This document shows positions 42,811 to 51,836 of a stretch of DNA of 57,383 nt, piece by piece. The notes under the pieces were generated by a model. The model was not told the DNA's origin and did not search any database. It saw only the letters and a list, made by a program, of their open reading frames with translations. Position numbers and translations under genes: made by a program. This stretch comes from Clostridia bacterium (GTDB lineage Bacteria; Bacillota; Clostridia; Saccharofermentanales; Saccharofermentanaceae), in assembly GCA_024403735.1 (NCBI GenBank), contig JAKSRG010000018.1, positions 1-57,383 of the forward strand. Reading direction: 5' to 3'. Every line of letters begins with the position of its first letter. The stretch's first letter is position 1.

Positions 42811-44072
42811 TAGAATTCCTCCTTCTTAAGAACCTGTGACAACATAAGAACTGTGTAGAGCACATTAAGTAGCACGGTTACAAGAGTAGTAGCCACTGTA
42901 TCAGTGGAGAGCATAATGCTATAAATAGCAGCCATACCATTATGAATAGGTAGAACATATTCAATTCCAACTGGATTACCAGGTCTGATCATGAAGATAA
43001 ACAACTCGATAAGGATAGTTGCGAGTGGTAACTGAAGGTTAACAGTTATATCTTCAGGCTTCTGCAAATCAAAGATAATCCATACGCAAAGTGCAATCAT
43101 AACCATTGCAGATGAGATGCAGATAGCAGCTATTTTCAATAGCTGACCAGGTAACATCAACATACCGAATGGGAGCAAAGACAACGCGTCATTACTGAAA
43201 TTGAGCCAGGATGCCAGGAACATCATGAAGAACATTAGGACTGAGCTAACAATTGCCATTGCTTCAATTGTTAATAACTTGCCCCAGATAATTGTTCTTG
43301 GAGATATTGGCGACATCAGGAGTTTGGTGAAGAAACCACGTTCTCTATCTCCTGCGAAAATATCGAGTGCCAATGAATATACCGTATAGTAAATCATAAG
43401 GACCATTATCTGAGGAATGATTCGTGCGGCGCGAAGATTAGCTACGACACGATTCATCAAAATCTTATTCACTGGATTAAAACTATTAGTATCAATATTG
43501 TCCTTTGGAATAAGCGAAGTATCAATTCCAGCCAAATCAGGATATGCATCAACGTACTTATCAATAACGTCCTGCTTGAGCTGTTCAGATCTAGTAGAGA
43601 AAGTAGCATCCTCTTTGAAATAAATCTTAATCTCAGCGTTGCTACTAGGATACATTTTACCTTTGATCACTCTGTCTGGCTCATACTCTTGGAAGAACTT
43701 GCCAAGTTTGTCGTAATACTGCTCAACATCCTTTTCATAAGTATCGTTAAAAGTAACAACCATTTCGCCTTTACTAATGTGAGCTTCAATCTCACTCTTA
43801 GTATCGACTTCATCATCTGCAATTTCCTTGAACGAATAAATCGTTCCCATATTGAGGCTGTCCGCGTAATCCATAAAGGATTCAGGAGCATTACTAACTA
43901 GCACTGTAGTTCGTCCGAGTGAGCCAGTACTTAAGTAGTTAACCAGCACCGGGAACAGATACAGAGCCACAAGCATAACCACTGCTGGAATAAGGAAAAG
44001 TTTCAGCGTGCGTTGCCAGTTCGAGAACAATCTCAGTATTTCAAATTTGCAGATAAAATATAGCTTTTTCAT
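42810..44072 (-). CDS. natB: ABC-2 type transporter permease (NatB-like)
   Basis: The 420-residue protein has one N-terminal transmembrane helix, a large extracellular domain (about residues 45-205) and five to six C-terminal helices, with the ABC-2 signature SLALDIFAGDRERGFFTKLLMSPIS around residue 240. It is the first gene of a three-gene exporter operon. A moderate AAGGT site precedes the ATG. Upstream lies palindrome array A4, which separates it from the convergent part of the YgiQ gene. Confidence 0.85.
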   Translation of the reverse strand: MKKLYFICKFEILRLFSNWQRTLKLFLIPAVVMLVALYLFPVLVNYLSTGSLGRTTVLVSNAPESFMDYADSLNMGTIYSFKEIADDEVDTKSEIEAHISKGEMVVTFNDTYEKDVEQYYDKLGKFFQEYEPDRVIKGKMYPSSNAEIKIYFKEDATFSTRSEQLKQDVIDKYVDAYPDLAGIDTSLIPKDNIDTNSFNPVNKILMNRVVANLRAARIIPQIMVLMIYYTVYSLALDIFAGDRERGFFTKLLMSPISPRTIIWGKLLTIEAMAIVSSVLMFFMMFLASWLNFSNDALSLLPFGMLMLPGQLLKIAAICISSAMVMIALCVWIIFDLQKPEDITVNLQLPLATILIELFIFMIRPGNPVGIEYVLPIHNGMAAIYSIMLSTDTVATTLVTVLLNVLYTVLMLSQVLKKEEF

Positions 44073-44186
44073 ACCTTGAATTATATGAGAAATTTGACAA
44101 TTAGTGGTTAAGATTGTGTAAAGATTAATGTAAGAAGTCGTTTAGTGGTTGGTGGGGGAATATTAATCGTAGGAGTGGAAAATAAT

Positions 44187-44540
44187 CATTCCATATTTCA
44201 TTCCATCCTAGAGCTGCAAGATTAACGTTTAGTTGGAATGGAGTGTCTAAACAGCTCGTTTTTCGGGTTATGGGACGTTCATTCCATATTTCATTCCATC
44301 CTAGAGCTGCAAGATTAACGTTTAGTTGGAATGGAGTGTCTAAACAGCTCGTTTTTCGGGTTATGGGACGTCCATTCAATATTTCATTCCATCCTAGAAA
44401 CGCAAGATTAACGTTTAGTTGGAATGGAGTGTCTAAATAGCCCGTTTTTCAGATTATGGGACGTCCATTCAATATTTCATTCCATCCTAGAGCTGCAAGA
44501 TTAACGTTTAGTTGGAATGGAGTTCCATGTTCGGTCAACA
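44187..44540. repeat. Palindrome array A4: four CATTCCA...TGGAATG units, 93 bp period
   Basis: Four units begin CATTC(C/A)AT at 44187, 44280, 44373 and 44466, an exact 93-bp period. Each contains TTCATTCCATCCTAGA, then GATTAACGTTTAG, then TTGGAATGGAG, so CATTCCA pairs with TGGAATG. In units 1 and 2 GAGCTG also pairs with the later CAGCTC across that arm, an interleaved order; in unit 3 this second stem is lost on both sides. The fourth unit is followed by a related TTAATCCT / AGGATTAA hairpin at 44548-44569. Confidence 0.85.
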
Positions 44541-44633
44541 CTTCAGTTAATCCTAACCGCAGGATTAATGATTAGTTTAACTGGAATACCAAATAGCGCA
44601 TAACACTCACAGTAGCAGGCGCCTATCGCTTGC

Positions 44634-46811
44634 TTATCGCTTGCCACCTCTGCCGCCTCGATTATCGCGACCGCCCTTACCATTTGGACCAGTCTTACCG
44701 AAGGAACCGCCTCTGCCATTAGCGCCGGCACTGACGCCACCACGGCCGCCGACTCTTGATGAAGCTGGCATAGGTTTACCATTAAGACCAGTTCTAGATA
44801 TGTTATGAGATTTGCCAGCCGGAGACTGTTTAGTACCAGATTTACCTGAAGCGCCTTTGCCTGAAGCGCCTGGCGCCCCCTTAATTCCGCCATTAATATC
44901 TCGGTTACCCCTAACATTAGGATTTCTATGATCAGCGCCTCTCTTGCCAACTCTACTGCCAGAATTTCTGCCACCAGCTATAGCTCTGCTATTGGCATCA
45001 CTGTTTTTATTTCTAGGCGCAATAAGGCAGTGGCTTCTGTCATGACCAATGAGGTCTTGGCGTCCGCACTTCATGAGGGCCTCGTATACGAGGTCGTAGT
45101 TCTCTGGTTTACGGTATTGAATAAGAGCTCGCTGCATCGCCTTCTCGTGAGGGCTTCTTGTAGCGTATACGTACTTAAGCGTACGAGGATCAAGTCCTGT
45201 GTAGTACATGCATGTAGAGATAGTAGAAGGAGTAGGGTAGAAGTCCTGAACCTGCTCTGGCATGTAACCCATATCGCGAATGCTCTCAGCGAGTGTGATT
45301 GCGTCGTTTAGTGTTGAGCCAGGGTGTGATGAGATGAGATATGGTACTACGAACTGCTGGAGTCCGAGTTTCTGATTCATCCTATCAAATCTACGAACGA
45401 ATTCCTGGTAGACACTGTTGGATGGTTTGCCCATGAGTTCTAGTACGTGGTCGCTTACATGTTCTGGAGCGACACGAAGCTGACCAGATATGTGATGTTC
45501 GCATAGCTCTCGGAGGAAATTATCATTCTTATCCGCGAGCATGTAGTCGAAACGAATACCTGATCTGATGAATACCTTCTTCACACCTGGAAGTTTTCTG
45601 AGTTTACGGAGAAGCTCAATATAGTCTTCGTGGTCCACCTTCATGTTTTTGCATGGTGTTGGGAATAAGCACTGCTTGTTTGTGCATACGCCCTTAGTCA
45701 GCTGCTTGTCGCAGGCTGGACGGCGGAAGTTTGCAGTAGGTCCTCCAACATCGTGAATGTAACCCTTGAAGTCTGGTTCGCGTGTCATGCGCTGTGCTTC
45801 TTTAATGAGTGAATCGTGACTTCTAGCCTGAACGATACGACCCTGGTGAAAAGTCAGCGCGCAGAAACTACATCCACCAAAACAACCGCGGTTGCTAGTG
45901 AGTGAGAACTTAATCTCGTTAATCATTGGAAGTCCACCAAGCTTCTCGTAAGAAGGGTGGTACGCATTCATATAAGGAAGTTCATATACATCATCGAGTT
46001 CCATCGTAGTGAGTGGACGTGATGGTGGGTTCTGAACAACATAGGAATTGTCTGAATATTTCTCGATGAGCGGTTTCGCTGTCGCGAAGTCAGTGTTTTT
46101 ATACTGAATTCCAAAGCTCTTCGCGAACTCATGGCGGCTCTCAGAAATCGTCGCATAGTCTGGTAGTGTAATTCCATCGAGACCAAGTGCGATAGATGGG
46201 TCGGATGTTTTATATACCGTTCCAGGGATATATGTGATGTCAGATACGCTGATACCGCTGTCGAGCGCCTCGGCAATAGCGACACAAGATAGCTCGCCCA
46301 TACCGTACATGAGAAGGTCGGCGCCTGAATCAATGAGGATGGATTTCTTGAGCTTGTCTGACCAGTAGTCGTAGTGCGCGAGCCTTCGGAGGCTGGCCTC
46401 GATACCGCCGATCATGATTGGTGAATCTTTGTATGTCTGACGAATTAAGTTGCAGTACACGATTGTCGCGTAATCTGGACGCTTGCCAATAACTCCGCCT
46501 GGTGTGTACGCATCGCTGGAACGACGCTTCTTGTTAACTGTGTAGTGGTTAACCATCGAATCCATATTGCCTGCGGACACCAGAAAACCTAGTCTTGGCT
46601 GACCGAATGTTGTAATGCTCTTAGGGTCTTTCCAGTTAGGCTGCGAGATGATGCACACTTTGTATCCGTAGCGCTCGAGCACTCGGCTGATAATTGCAGG
46701 TCCGAACGACGAATGATCCACATATGCATCTCCGATTACGAATACAAAATCCGGCTGCTCCCAGCCGCGCTCTCTCATATCTTCAACTGTTATTGGAAGA
46801 AATCCTTGCAT
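44634..46811 (-). CDS. YgiQ family radical SAM protein with RGG-like tail
   Basis: The 725-residue protein begins with the YgiQ N-terminal domain (DFVFVIGDAYVDHSSFGPAI) and contains the radical SAM cluster motif CFGGCSFCALTFHQGR (CxxxCxxC, about residue 320), a downstream HDVGGPTANF motif and the PVQDFYPTPST signature. The family is conserved but its reaction is not established. The last 110 residues are unusual: a low-complexity Gly/Arg/Lys/Ser tail ending in repeated GGRGG blocks, similar to RNA-binding RGG tails. GGGGGCG precedes the start, and a GTTTTCGA motif lies 35 bp upstream. Confidence 0.85.
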   Translation of the reverse strand: MQGFLPITVEDMRERGWEQPDFVFVIGDAYVDHSSFGPAIISRVLERYGYKVCIISQPNWKDPKSITTFGQPRLGFLVSAGNMDSMVNHYTVNKKRRSSDAYTPGGVIGKRPDYATIVYCNLIRQTYKDSPIMIGGIEASLRRLAHYDYWSDKLKKSILIDSGADLLMYGMGELSCVAIAEALDSGISVSDITYIPGTVYKTSDPSIALGLDGITLPDYATISESRHEFAKSFGIQYKNTDFATAKPLIEKYSDNSYVVQNPPSRPLTTMELDDVYELPYMNAYHPSYEKLGGLPMINEIKFSLTSNRGCFGGCSFCALTFHQGRIVQARSHDSLIKEAQRMTREPDFKGYIHDVGGPTANFRRPACDKQLTKGVCTNKQCLFPTPCKNMKVDHEDYIELLRKLRKLPGVKKVFIRSGIRFDYMLADKNDNFLRELCEHHISGQLRVAPEHVSDHVLELMGKPSNSVYQEFVRRFDRMNQKLGLQQFVVPYLISSHPGSTLNDAITLAESIRDMGYMPEQVQDFYPTPSTISTCMYYTGLDPRTLKYVYATRSPHEKAMQRALIQYRKPENYDLVYEALMKCGRQDLIGHDRSHCLIAPRNKNSDANSRAIAGGRNSGSRVGKRGADHRNPNVRGNRDINGGIKGAPGASGKGASGKSGTKQSPAGKSHNISRTGLNGKPMPASSRVGGRGGVSAGANGRGGSFGKTGPNGKGGRDNRGGRGGKR

Positions 46812-46837
46812 CTTACGCCCCCGCTATAGCGTGTTCA

Positions 46838-46854
46838 CGACCATCTCGAAAACA
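46838..46854 (-). promoter_or_regulatory. GTGTTTTCGAnnnGGTC motif upstream of the YgiQ gene
   Basis: Minus strand GTGTTTTCGA, GAT, GGTC (46855-46839), pointing at the YgiQ start about 28 bp away. Confidence 0.45.
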
Positions 46855-46938
46855 CACCGCCATTTAATACTTCTTCTATTCTATCAGATAAAGCACGGTT
46901 GGTCTCGATTATTAAGTAGCGAGAACTTGTGGTCGCGA

Positions 46939-47337
46939 TTAAAGTTCGGCTTTGATCTTATCTACAAGACCTTTATCAGCAGGAAGCCAATCAACAGAAT
47001 CGATAGTTTCCTTAGTAAGCCACTTGGCATCTGCTGCCTCGTTGAGTACCAAATCGCCTGACTTAACTTCAGCCCAGAAACACTTCATAGTTAAGTGGAA
47101 CTTTGGATAGTCGAACTCAACAGTATCGATCAAATCACCAACGATAATCTCTGTTGATAATTCTTCTCTGATCTCTCTGGCAATTGCTTCTTCAGGTGTT
47201 TCACCTTCTTCGATTTTGCCACCTGGGAATTCCCAACCACCCTTGAATTCACCATAGCCTCTGGCTGTTGCGAAAATCTTCTGCTTACTGTTCATGTTAT
47301 CGCAGATAACTGCTGCAACTACGTTAATAGTCTTCAT
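46939..47337 (-). CDS. mutT: MutT-type Nudix hydrolase
   Basis: The 132-residue protein has a perfect Nudix box, GGKIEEGETPEEAIAREIREELSTEI split over residues about 39-64 (Gx5Ex7REUxEExGU, with Thr at the final Gly position), preceded by GYGEFKGGWEFPGG as in (deoxy)nucleoside triphosphate pyrophosphohydrolases. The likely role is removal of 8-oxo-dGTP or a related damaged nucleotide. GAGGTAAT supports the start. It is transcribed alone toward the YgiQ gene. Confidence 0.9.
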   Translation of the reverse strand: MKTINVVAAVICDNMNSKQKIFATARGYGEFKGGWEFPGGKIEEGETPEEAIAREIREELSTEIIVGDLIDTVEFDYPKFHLTMKCFWAEVKSGDLVLNEAADAKWLTKETIDSVDWLPADKGLVDKIKAEL

Positions 47338-47574
47338 ATATTACCTCACTTATTTCTTTATGTATTTTACAGTTTGTGGTTGTCAAATGACAGCTAAATC
47401 ATTCCATGTTTGCCTAAGATGGTAGGTACCACCAAGAAGTTGCTTCTTCAAATAGAAAAATTGAAGAATGCTTACGAAACTTCCCTTTGAGTACGTTTAA
47501 TGGGTACAACAGGTTGATATTATTAATATGTAGGCAATCAGTATTGAATTAACCAAAATGCAGGAGGGAATTTC

Positions 47575-47796
47575 ATGTTTGAACCTTGGATGCTAGGAAT
47601 GATAGAAGATGAAGGTTATATGGATACGAGCCACGGACTTAATATGCGAGTTGCAAAGTATCTAGCCAAGAATGGTAGTGACGATATTGGTAATGATGAA
47701 TTTAGAGACGCTTGTATCGCGTGTGGTGTTGATCCAGATTCGATTACCAGTTCTGATCTAAAAGAGATACAGGATAAGTTGAATAAACTCACATAA
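47575..47796 (+). CDS. Small conserved-looking hypothetical protein
   Basis: A 73-residue soluble acidic protein (MFEPWMLGMIEDEGYMDTSH...) predicted largely helical, without a recognised domain. AGGAGGG is perfectly placed before the ATG and codon use is regular, so it is probably real. Its C-terminal SDLKEIQDKLNKLT is a short amphipathic helix. Residues 35-60 (GNDEFRDACIACGVDPDSI) vaguely recall small Clostridia helical proteins. The 230-bp spacer upstream shows a possible hairpin (TTCTTCAA...TTGAAGAA) near 47446. Confidence 0.6.
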   Translation: MFEPWMLGMIEDEGYMDTSHGLNMRVAKYLAKNGSDDIGNDEFRDACIACGVDPDSITSSDLKEIQDKLNKLT

Positions 47797-47891
47797 CTAG
47801 TCGACAGTTTACGAAAATATTAATGGTGCTTGTTGTATATACATAACTCGATAGCCGAAGTCTCAATACAGAACGAAGGAGGAAAGATATT

Positions 47892-48317
47892 ATGGCTTAT
47901 TTTGAAGTTTGTGCTAAATGTGGACATGTTGGAAATGGCAGATACATTAACAAGGTTTTCGCTGTTTGTGCATCTAATGCCAGAGAAGCAGCAAGGGCTG
48001 CTAGATTTTTCCCTAGAGTAAAGCACCACAAGAAGGATGCAATCACATACGTTCACGAGATTGACGAAGCGCGTTATCTCGAGATTTGGGAAATCAATGA
48101 GCATGACCCTTATTTCAAGTGCCACAGCAATCAGGACCAGCGTTTAATCGCTAGCGAGATTGAAGACGAAATCGTTGATGATAGAGTATATCATGATGAC
48201 GATGAAGACGAAGATGACTCACCTAGAGTTTATTATTCTGGTAAGACAAAGGTGAAGAAACCACACAAGTATCACAAATATTACGAAACTAGAATTGAAA
48301 GTGTTTGGGTCGCTTAA
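47892..48317 (+). CDS. Hypothetical protein with N-terminal CxxC
   Basis: The 141-residue protein begins MAYFEVCAKCGHVGNGRYI, a CxxC knuckle like a small zinc-binding turn, followed by an alpha/beta segment and a strongly acidic patch (DDDEDEDD, about residue 108) next to a basic Lys/His-rich tail. GGAGG precedes the ATG. No family was recognised. A strong terminator follows. It could be a nucleic-acid-associated protein, but that is only suggested by charge. Confidence 0.6.
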   Translation: MAYFEVCAKCGHVGNGRYINKVFAVCASNAREAARAARFFPRVKHHKKDAITYVHEIDEARYLEIWEINEHDPYFKCHSNQDQRLIASEIEDEIVDDRVYHDDDEDEDDSPRVYYSGKTKVKKPHKYHKYYETRIESVWVA

Positions 48318-48338
48318 TTACTAACAACTTAATAGAAG

Positions 48339-48376
48339 AACACCGTGGAAGCAACCGCCTTCGGCGGTGTTTTTTA
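48339..48376 (+). terminator. Terminator after 48317
   Basis: Nested stem AACACCG...CCGCC TTC GGCGG...CGGTGTT followed by TTTTTT. Confidence 0.85.
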
Positions 48377-48390
48377 TGCAATAAATTATC

Positions 48391-49878
48391 TTAATCTTGA
48401 GTGACTTCTAGGAGTTTTTCCCATAGCTTCACAAGTGCGAATGTATCAAGTCCGCAGTATTTAAGAAGTTGCTCACGACTTTGGGCAAGTTCCTCAGGGG
48501 ACATTAATCCCATTCTCTTGAATGTGTCTGATGCTTCGCCACCATTATGTACTCCCTCGAGATTATGATAGTCGAGCTCAGGATCACCAGGGAACAATGC
48601 AGGAAGGACAAACTTAATTGAATATGAACCTTCCATAGCACGACAGTAATATGATTTCTGCTGGAATGGAACCATAAGGTCGTACATGTGAGCGTTGATA
48701 TTCGTGAGGTGATCAGCGAGGTCTTCGTAAAGGCTCGCGAACTCCTTGATACGAGTATGCTCGAATGTCTTGTTATATACAACAACGCATGCATCGAGAG
48801 GAATATCTTCACATAACTGTTCAGCGAGCTTACGTCTTGGGTCTTCACCTGGATATGCGAGGTATTCCTTATGTTTTAATTCGCCACCTTCTTCCTCGAT
48901 ATAGTGGAGGGAGTACTGGAAAACAATCTGCGCGTATGGCTTTGAATCATCATAGAGCGGAATTGCTGGATTAAATGACTCGAAATCCAGGAAATAGATT
49001 GGATAGTAGAGTTGGTCCACGCATTCCTTAACTGCATCAATATCAATGTGAGGTTCACATTCATGAAGCTCGTGAGTGATCTGTAGCATTGCTTTGTCAT
49101 TAACAGACTTATTGTGATAAATATCCTCGAATGAGATGATGCCTGCGCGATAATTCTTGAACATAGTCTTGGACTTAACAGAGGCCAGATCAAAGACATT
49201 AGGACTAGGAAGATTCTTTGTACAGTGACACCAGAAACCACAGTCATAAGGCGCAAAACACTTCTCGCCAATATCGTCAGTTGGCTCGTCTGTCTGCTTC
49301 ATATATTCCTTAATACTTTGAATTCGCTGCTCAACTTCTCTCTGAAGCGCAATAGTGTCCTCAGTAAGGTCGACTATAGTAAAGAATTCATTTAAATCTA
49401 GTTCGCCATGGCGAACATACTGATTGTTAATATGAACTAAAGAGGCCTTGGTTACTGTGAATCCAAGCTTAGTTAAGATGTGATACTGATATGCCACATC
49501 ATATCTGTAAATATCATGAACATCTGTCGAACTCTTAACCTCATACAACTCCACTTCTTTGTTGCCGTTATTAATGAGGATATCTACACTGCAAAAACCG
49601 TCTTCATGGGCAAAAGATGCTTCAGCAATGACCCTAGTTCCTTTATTGATTAATTCATATGTATCGTTAACCATTGCGCCTAAATCAGACTGGAACTTAA
49701 CTTCAGTGAACTCGCCAAATAATCCCATAGCGAGATCACCAACCTCATTTCCAGTATCCATAACAGACTGATCAATTACAGATTGGTCGAATAATTCTGG
49801 TTTATTAATTCTAAGCCAAAGCATCTTTGGGCACTGAACACTACTTGTGAAACGTGATTTAGATAAATGTAAAGCCAT
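48391..49878 (-). CDS. DUF2779 family nuclease-like protein
   Basis: The 495-residue protein starts with LSKSRFTSSVQCPKMLWL, the typical beginning of DUF2779/TM0106-type RecB-like proteins. It has a PDDEXK-like segment (VDILINNGNKEVELYEVKSST, about residue 100-120), a Cys cluster CFAPYDCGFWCHC resembling the Cas4/AddB iron-sulfur arrangement, and a C-terminal RNase H-like/DEDD exonuclease motif YFLDFESFNP (about residue 305) with a later GLDTFALV. It is probably a nuclease of unknown pathway. GGAG at the right spacing fixes the start at 49878; the longer frame to 49947 adds only non-family residues. Confidence 0.8.
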   Translation of the reverse strand: MALHLSKSRFTSSVQCPKMLWLRINKPELFDQSVIDQSVMDTGNEVGDLAMGLFGEFTEVKFQSDLGAMVNDTYELINKGTRVIAEASFAHEDGFCSVDILINNGNKEVELYEVKSSTDVHDIYRYDVAYQYHILTKLGFTVTKASLVHINNQYVRHGELDLNEFFTIVDLTEDTIALQREVEQRIQSIKEYMKQTDEPTDDIGEKCFAPYDCGFWCHCTKNLPSPNVFDLASVKSKTMFKNYRAGIISFEDIYHNKSVNDKAMLQITHELHECEPHIDIDAVKECVDQLYYPIYFLDFESFNPAIPLYDDSKPYAQIVFQYSLHYIEEEGGELKHKEYLAYPGEDPRRKLAEQLCEDIPLDACVVVYNKTFEHTRIKEFASLYEDLADHLTNINAHMYDLMVPFQQKSYYCRAMEGSYSIKFVLPALFPGDPELDYHNLEGVHNGGEASDTFKRMGLMSPEELAQSREQLLKYCGLDTFALVKLWEKLLEVTQD

Positions 49879-49925
49879 ATTAAACTCCTTTATAAACAAC
49901 ACTAAAAATACTAAAGCCAATGTGT

Positions 49926-49943
49926 AGACTAGCTCGAAAACAC
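49926..49943 (-). promoter_or_regulatory. GTGTTTTCGAnnnAGTC motif upstream of the DUF2779 gene
   Basis: Minus strand GTGTTTTCGA, GCT, AGTC, about 50 bp before the start at 49878 and in the same direction. Confidence 0.4.
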
Positions 49944-50134
49944 CCACTAGGCCTTTAAATGTCTTTCAAATACAAGATGTCGTTGTTCTCCTAATAATTA
50001 AGTCTGTTCTCAAATGATTAATCGATTAATTGAATTATAAATCTGACGTGTTCCCATTAATAGGACAATACGTGTGATACTATCCTCCCAACTAGAAAAA
50101 TTGGATTGTTTTAGATTGATTTGTGAGGTGTCTT

Positions 50135-50605
50135 ATGGGTGAATTTGCGATTGAAGATATAAGAAGATTAGCTGATAAGATTAGCAGAGATCTAATGATT
50201 GCTGATATGAATGGTAAGGATTCTGACGAGGTCTATACTGAAGACTATATTAAGATGGCGCTCGTTTTTATGGGATGCATCGAGACGAAGCTTAAGCTTC
50301 CAACACCTGTAGTGAAGTGCTTTGGTAAGAATGTGTCTAATAATCCACTTCGTGTCGAATATAAGACAACGCCTGAGGTTATGTATGGGTATGAAGATAT
50401 TTGTTACTATCCTATCTTCACTGATCGCGAGGAGATTGTGGAAGGGCTGATGTCTTCTGTTGTTGAGAAGATTTCGTTTGAAACTTTACTAAAGAGGGCG
50501 TGTGATGATCCCGATTCAGATGGAATAATTATTAATCCATTTGGTAAGAGTGTCATCATTCCTAAATCTTATATTGAGGATTTCTTCAAAGATTTTGGTG
50601 AGTGA
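50135..50605 (+). CDS. Hypothetical protein
   Basis: A 156-residue soluble acidic protein. The C-terminal half (FETLLKRACDDPDSDGIIIN followed by PFGKSVIIPKSYI) weakly resembles the SseB-like family, which would not by itself give a function. The start at 50135 was chosen because GAGGTG lies just before it; TTG at 50123 is upstream. It precedes dut with a 66-bp gap that contains a possible promoter, so cotranscription is uncertain. Confidence 0.6.
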   Translation: MGEFAIEDIRRLADKISRDLMIADMNGKDSDEVYTEDYIKMALVFMGCIETKLKLPTPVVKCFGKNVSNNPLRVEYKTTPEVMYGYEDICYYPIFTDREEIVEGLMSSVVEKISFETLLKRACDDPDSDGIIINPFGKSVIIPKSYIEDFFKDFGE

Positions 50606-50671
50606 TTATACGCATCAGTTCTGTTATAGTGAATGATATAATTACTACAAAAACTAAAGAGGTTTGGAATT

Positions 50672-51130
50672 ATGGTTAATAAGACAACTGTTAAGTTCAT
50701 CAAGTTAGATGAGAATGCAAAGACACCAACATATGGTACTGAATTTGCTGCTGGTGCAGATCTTTATGCTGTTACTAGTGGCCTTGTAGTTATTAAGCCA
50801 GGTGAGACTAAGTTTATCGGAACAGGAATTGCATGTGAGATCCCTGAGGGTTACGTAGGTCTTATTTATGCTAGATCAGGTCTTGCTTGTAAGAGAGGTC
50901 TTGCTCCAGCTAATAAGGTTGGCGTTATCGATAGTGATTACAGAGGAGAGATTAAGGTTGCTCTTCATAATCACAATGCAGAGAATTCAGAAGATGTATT
51001 CATCAATAAGGGTGAGAGAATTGCTCAGCTTGTAATCACACCTTATATCCGTGCAGAGTTCTGCGAGGCAGAGAGCCTTGATGATACTGAGCGTGGAGCT
51101 GGTGGATTTGGTTCTACAGGAACTAACTAA
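50672..51130 (+). CDS. dut: dUTP diphosphatase
   Basis: The 152-residue enzyme contains all five dUTPase motifs: GAEFAAGADLYAV-like motif 1, YARSGLACKRGL motif 2, NKVGVIDSDYRGEIKV motif 3 with the catalytic Asp, GERIAQLVI motif 4 and RGAGGFGSTG motif 5. It hydrolyses dUTP to dUMP, limiting uracil incorporation and feeding thymidylate synthesis. It acts as a homotrimer. AGAGG supports the start. A tautomerase gene follows 17 bp later in the same probable operon. Confidence 0.96.
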   Translation: MVNKTTVKFIKLDENAKTPTYGTEFAAGADLYAVTSGLVVIKPGETKFIGTGIACEIPEGYVGLIYARSGLACKRGLAPANKVGVIDSDYRGEIKVALHNHNAENSEDVFINKGERIAQLVITPYIRAEFCEAESLDDTERGAGGFGSTGTN

Positions 51131-51147
51131 TATAGAAGAGGTACGTT

Positions 51148-51375
51148 ATGCCACATATTGAGATTAAATGCTATCCAGGTAGAAGTGAAGAAGTTAAGAA
51201 GGCTTTGGCTGACAAGATTGCTGTTGACGTTGTTGAGATGCTAGGCGTAGGCGAGAAATCAGTTTCAATTGCTATCACTGAAGTTGATAAAGAGAACTGG
51301 AAGAAAGATGTCTGGGATGTAAGCATTGCTCCTGATATGGATAAGCTATACGTTAAGCCAGATTATAAGTGTTAA
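51148..51375 (+). CDS. 4-oxalocrotonate tautomerase family protein
   Basis: The 75-residue protein starts Met-Pro-His, leaving the N-terminal catalytic Pro after Met removal, and has the tautomerase fold pattern PHIEIKCYPGRSEEVKKALA followed by SVSIAITEVDKENW. The physiological substrate is unknown; small tautomerases of this type are often promiscuous. The last few residues (VKPDYKC) extend past the usual end. AGAGG precedes the start. Confidence 0.85.
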   Translation: MPHIEIKCYPGRSEEVKKALADKIAVDVVEMLGVGEKSVSIAITEVDKENWKKDVWDVSIAPDMDKLYVKPDYKC

Positions 51376-51514
51376 TCGTAGACATAATACGAACATAAAA
51401 TTGTGTTATAAATAGATGACAAATAGCCCCATAGTGCCCATAAACATTGACATATAAGGGTTATGCGTGTTAAAGTTATTTGAATTTATTAAGCTAATAA
51501 GCGAGGTATTAATC

Positions 51515-51661
51515 ATGGAGCATATTAAGACAGTTTCAACTCGTAATCTTTGTGATAGCGCTAAGAACGGTGGTTGCGGCGAGTGCCAGACATCATGCCA
51601 GTCTGCTTGTAAGACAAGCTGCGGTATTGCAAATCAGCAGTGCGAGAGCCAGAACAAGTAA
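51515..51661 (+). CDS. SCIFF six-cysteine ranthipeptide precursor
   Basis: The 48-residue peptide begins MEHIKTVSTRNL and contains CGECQTSCQSACKTSCG then QQC, the six-cysteines-in-forty-five pattern of SCIFF peptides, which are nearly universal in Clostridia. The neighbouring radical SAM enzyme installs thioether cross-links to make a ranthipeptide; products may act in quorum sensing or as signals. A longer frame from 51467 exists, but GCGAGGT and homology to the family start select 51515. A terminator follows at 51688. Confidence 0.93.
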   Translation: MEHIKTVSTRNLCDSAKNGGCGECQTSCQSACKTSCGIANQQCESQNK

Positions 51662-51685
51662 TTGTTGATTACAGAGTAAAACAAA

Positions 51686-51730
51686 TGACAACCGTTTCTC
51701 AGCTCTGATTGAGAGACGGTTGTTTTAAGT
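51686..51730 (+). terminator. Terminator between SCIFF and its maturase
   Basis: ACAACCGTTTCTCA / TGAGAGACGGTTGT with an 8-nt loop and TTTT. It would let the precursor be transcribed in excess over the maturase. Confidence 0.88.
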
Positions 51731-51836
51731 TGTTTGAAGTTTATTGCGCTTAAGATTAATTCATTATTGTGTATTAGAATTCGTGGATTAACCCAGTTTG
51801 ACTTGGTCGTTCACGAGTGTTCATAAAGGAGTAAGT

